From: JAPPLB01 sp965206655
GTDB lineage: Bacteria; Acidobacteriota; Terriglobia; Bryobacterales; UBA6623
Reading direction: 5' to 3'
DNA length: 64,000 bases
NCBI GenBank assembly: GCA_965206655.1
Contig: CBDBKC010000031.1
Coordinates: 124,001-188,000, forward strand
Shown here: piece after piece, positions 63,208 to 64,000 of the stretch
How the letters are laid out: the number at the start of each line of letters is the position of its first letter
Numbering within the stretch: the first letter of the stretch is position 1
Translations under genes and position numbers: made by a program
Notes under the pieces: generated by a model
Seen by the model: the letters and a program-made list of their open reading frames with translations, nothing else
Told to the model about the DNA's origin: nothing
Database searches by the model: none

Positions 63208-64000
63208 CTACTCGCCCACCCACTCGCAGGCGCCATCCGCTTGGCATAGGAACACCCGAAACCCCTCAGGTTTGTTCTCCACCGACCAGTCCCGGCCGTT
63301 GACGAAGAACGCTTTCGTCCAGGCTTCGCTGTCGAGGGTCAAACGAGCCAGCACGGAAACGGAGACGACACCTTGGGCGGGCATGCCGGTTCGGGGGTCC
63401 ATAATGTGGCTGTATGTCTTGCCGTCGGCTTCGAAGAACTTCTCGTAGCTGCCGGACGTGGAAAGCGACTCGTTCTTGAGGTGCACTCGAGCCGCTGTTT
63501 CGCGGGCATTCCGAGGATCTCGAATCCGGACAGGCCAGCCGGCGGGCTCATCGGGCGGCGCGCCGATTCCGTAAAGGCTGCTGCCGGCTGCGCTGATGAA
63601 GGCCGACGTGATTCCCGCGCCGCGCAGAACGTCCGCCATCCGGTCGACTGCATAGCCCTTGCCGATACCGCCCGGATCGAGTTCAAGCCCGTCGCGCTCG
63701 AAGCGGACCGTCGAATCATAAAGGTTGAGGTCAATATGCTGGTACCCCACTTTGCGCCGGGCGCCCGCCAGTTGCCAAGCGTAGGGCAGTTCACCGGAAC
63801 CTTTGTAAAAACCCCACACCTTCATTAACGCGCCGACCGTGATGTCGAATCCGCCGTCGCTTGTTCTGCTGTATTCGATGCAACGGCCCAGCAGGTCGGC
63901 CAGTTCGTGGGACACGGAGACCGGGCCGTCCGCGGCCTCTTGGTTGACGCGGCTGAGTTCGCTCTCATCCTTGTAATTGCTGAGGAAGGAGTCGATGCGG
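63208..64000 (-). CDS. FAD:protein FMN transferase (ApbE family), C-terminal part
   Basis: At least 263 residues; the N-terminus lies beyond base 64000. The frame opens with RIDSFLSNYKDESELSRVNQ, a typical ApbE segment, and goes on with GGFDITVGALMKVWGFY, LDPGGIGKGYAVDRMADVLR (the FAD/metal-binding GGIxKG motif), ISAAGSSLYGIG and SHIMDPRTGMPAQGVVSVSV, which carries the catalytic HIxDPRTG. ApbE attaches FMN to threonines of periplasmic redox proteins such as Rnf or Nqr subunits and FMN-bind proteins. It is probably a periplasmic or lipoprotein enzyme, but the signal is not in the window. Confidence 0.9.
   Translation of the reverse strand, partial: RIDSFLSNYKDESELSRVNQEAADGPVSVSHELADLLGRCIEYSRTSDGGFDITVGALMKVWGFYKGSGELPYAWQLAGARRKVGYQHIDLNLYDSTVRFERDGLELDPGGIGKGYAVDRMADVLRGAGITSAFISAAGSSLYGIGAPPDEPAGWPVRIRDPRNARETAARVHLKNESLSTSGSYEKFFEADGKTYSHIMDPRTGMPAQGVVSVSVLARLTLDSEAWTKAFFVNGRDWSVENKPEGFRVFLCQADGACEWVGE

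Overview
The window looks like chromosomal DNA of a Gram-negative acidobacterium of the Bryobacterales/Solibacterales kind. This is inferred from gene content, not from a marker phylogeny. The supporting signs are high GC, lpxB for lipid A, an unusual load of planctomycete/acidobacterial DUF1501, DUF1549/1553, DUF1552 and DUF1592-type proteins, several Tat-exported TIM-barrel enzymes, a Ser/Thr kinase fused to TolB-like repeats, and a member of the 'HSTGPRTEEGK...NALKHGL' family that I associate from memory with these genomes. No prophage, IS transposase, rRNA or CRISPR array was seen. There is one tRNA (Gln-TTG).

Layout. 0-9.6 kb: end of a threonine dehydrogenase gene, a degenerate M1 aminopeptidase-like gene coupled to lpxB, comEC, an M2 dipeptidase, a small array of extragenic hairpins, and a Tat-exported sugar isomerase-like protein. 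9.6-14 kb: a secreted M36 metalloprotease whose LamG tail is broken into other frames. 14-24 kb: DegT aminotransferase, transketolase, the DUF3999/DUF2339 membrane pair, and a D-threonine-aldolase-like enzyme. 24-34 kb: gatB, a TIM-barrel/nitrilase pair, an M15-like (DUF5715) protein, an S41 protease that lacks its catalytic lysine, an alcohol dehydrogenase and a fused indolepyruvate:ferredoxin oxidoreductase. 34-42 kb: a DUF1592 cytochrome protein with a DUF1552 partner carrying an in-frame amber stop, a dead-MBL/ThuA fusion, two family-2 glycosyltransferases enclosed by direct copies of the ThuA 3' end, and a small conserved protein. 42-49 kb: the NfeD/stomatin pair, a SPOR protein, lipA-lnt-prfB (prfB with the classic +1 frameshift), and a brnTA module with a frameshifted toxin beside tRNA-Gln. 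49.5-56 kb: a DUF1549/1553 plus DUF1501 pair, a ketopantoate reductase, then a HSTGP-family gene lying between two copies of the hairpin repeat, one of them carrying a 32-G run. 56.7-64 kb: the kinase, a coiled-coil membrane protein, accD-folC-plsC, and the end of an apbE-type gene.

How the genes fit together. Envelope and lipid functions recur (lpxB, lnt, plsC, accD, SPOR, NfeD/slipin), as do secreted or periplasmic hydrolases and Tat-exported catabolic proteins, consistent with a heterotroph living on polymers and peptides. The two most unusual themes are (1) a dispersed element of about 50 bp made of a conserved TTTCCGCGCCT box and a GTAA-loop hairpin whose stem varies in a compensated way, two copies of which bracket the HSTGP-family gene, and (2) repeated loss of catalytic residues (M1, S41, MBL) or single-base lesions (DUF1552, LamG tail, brnT) in accessory genes.
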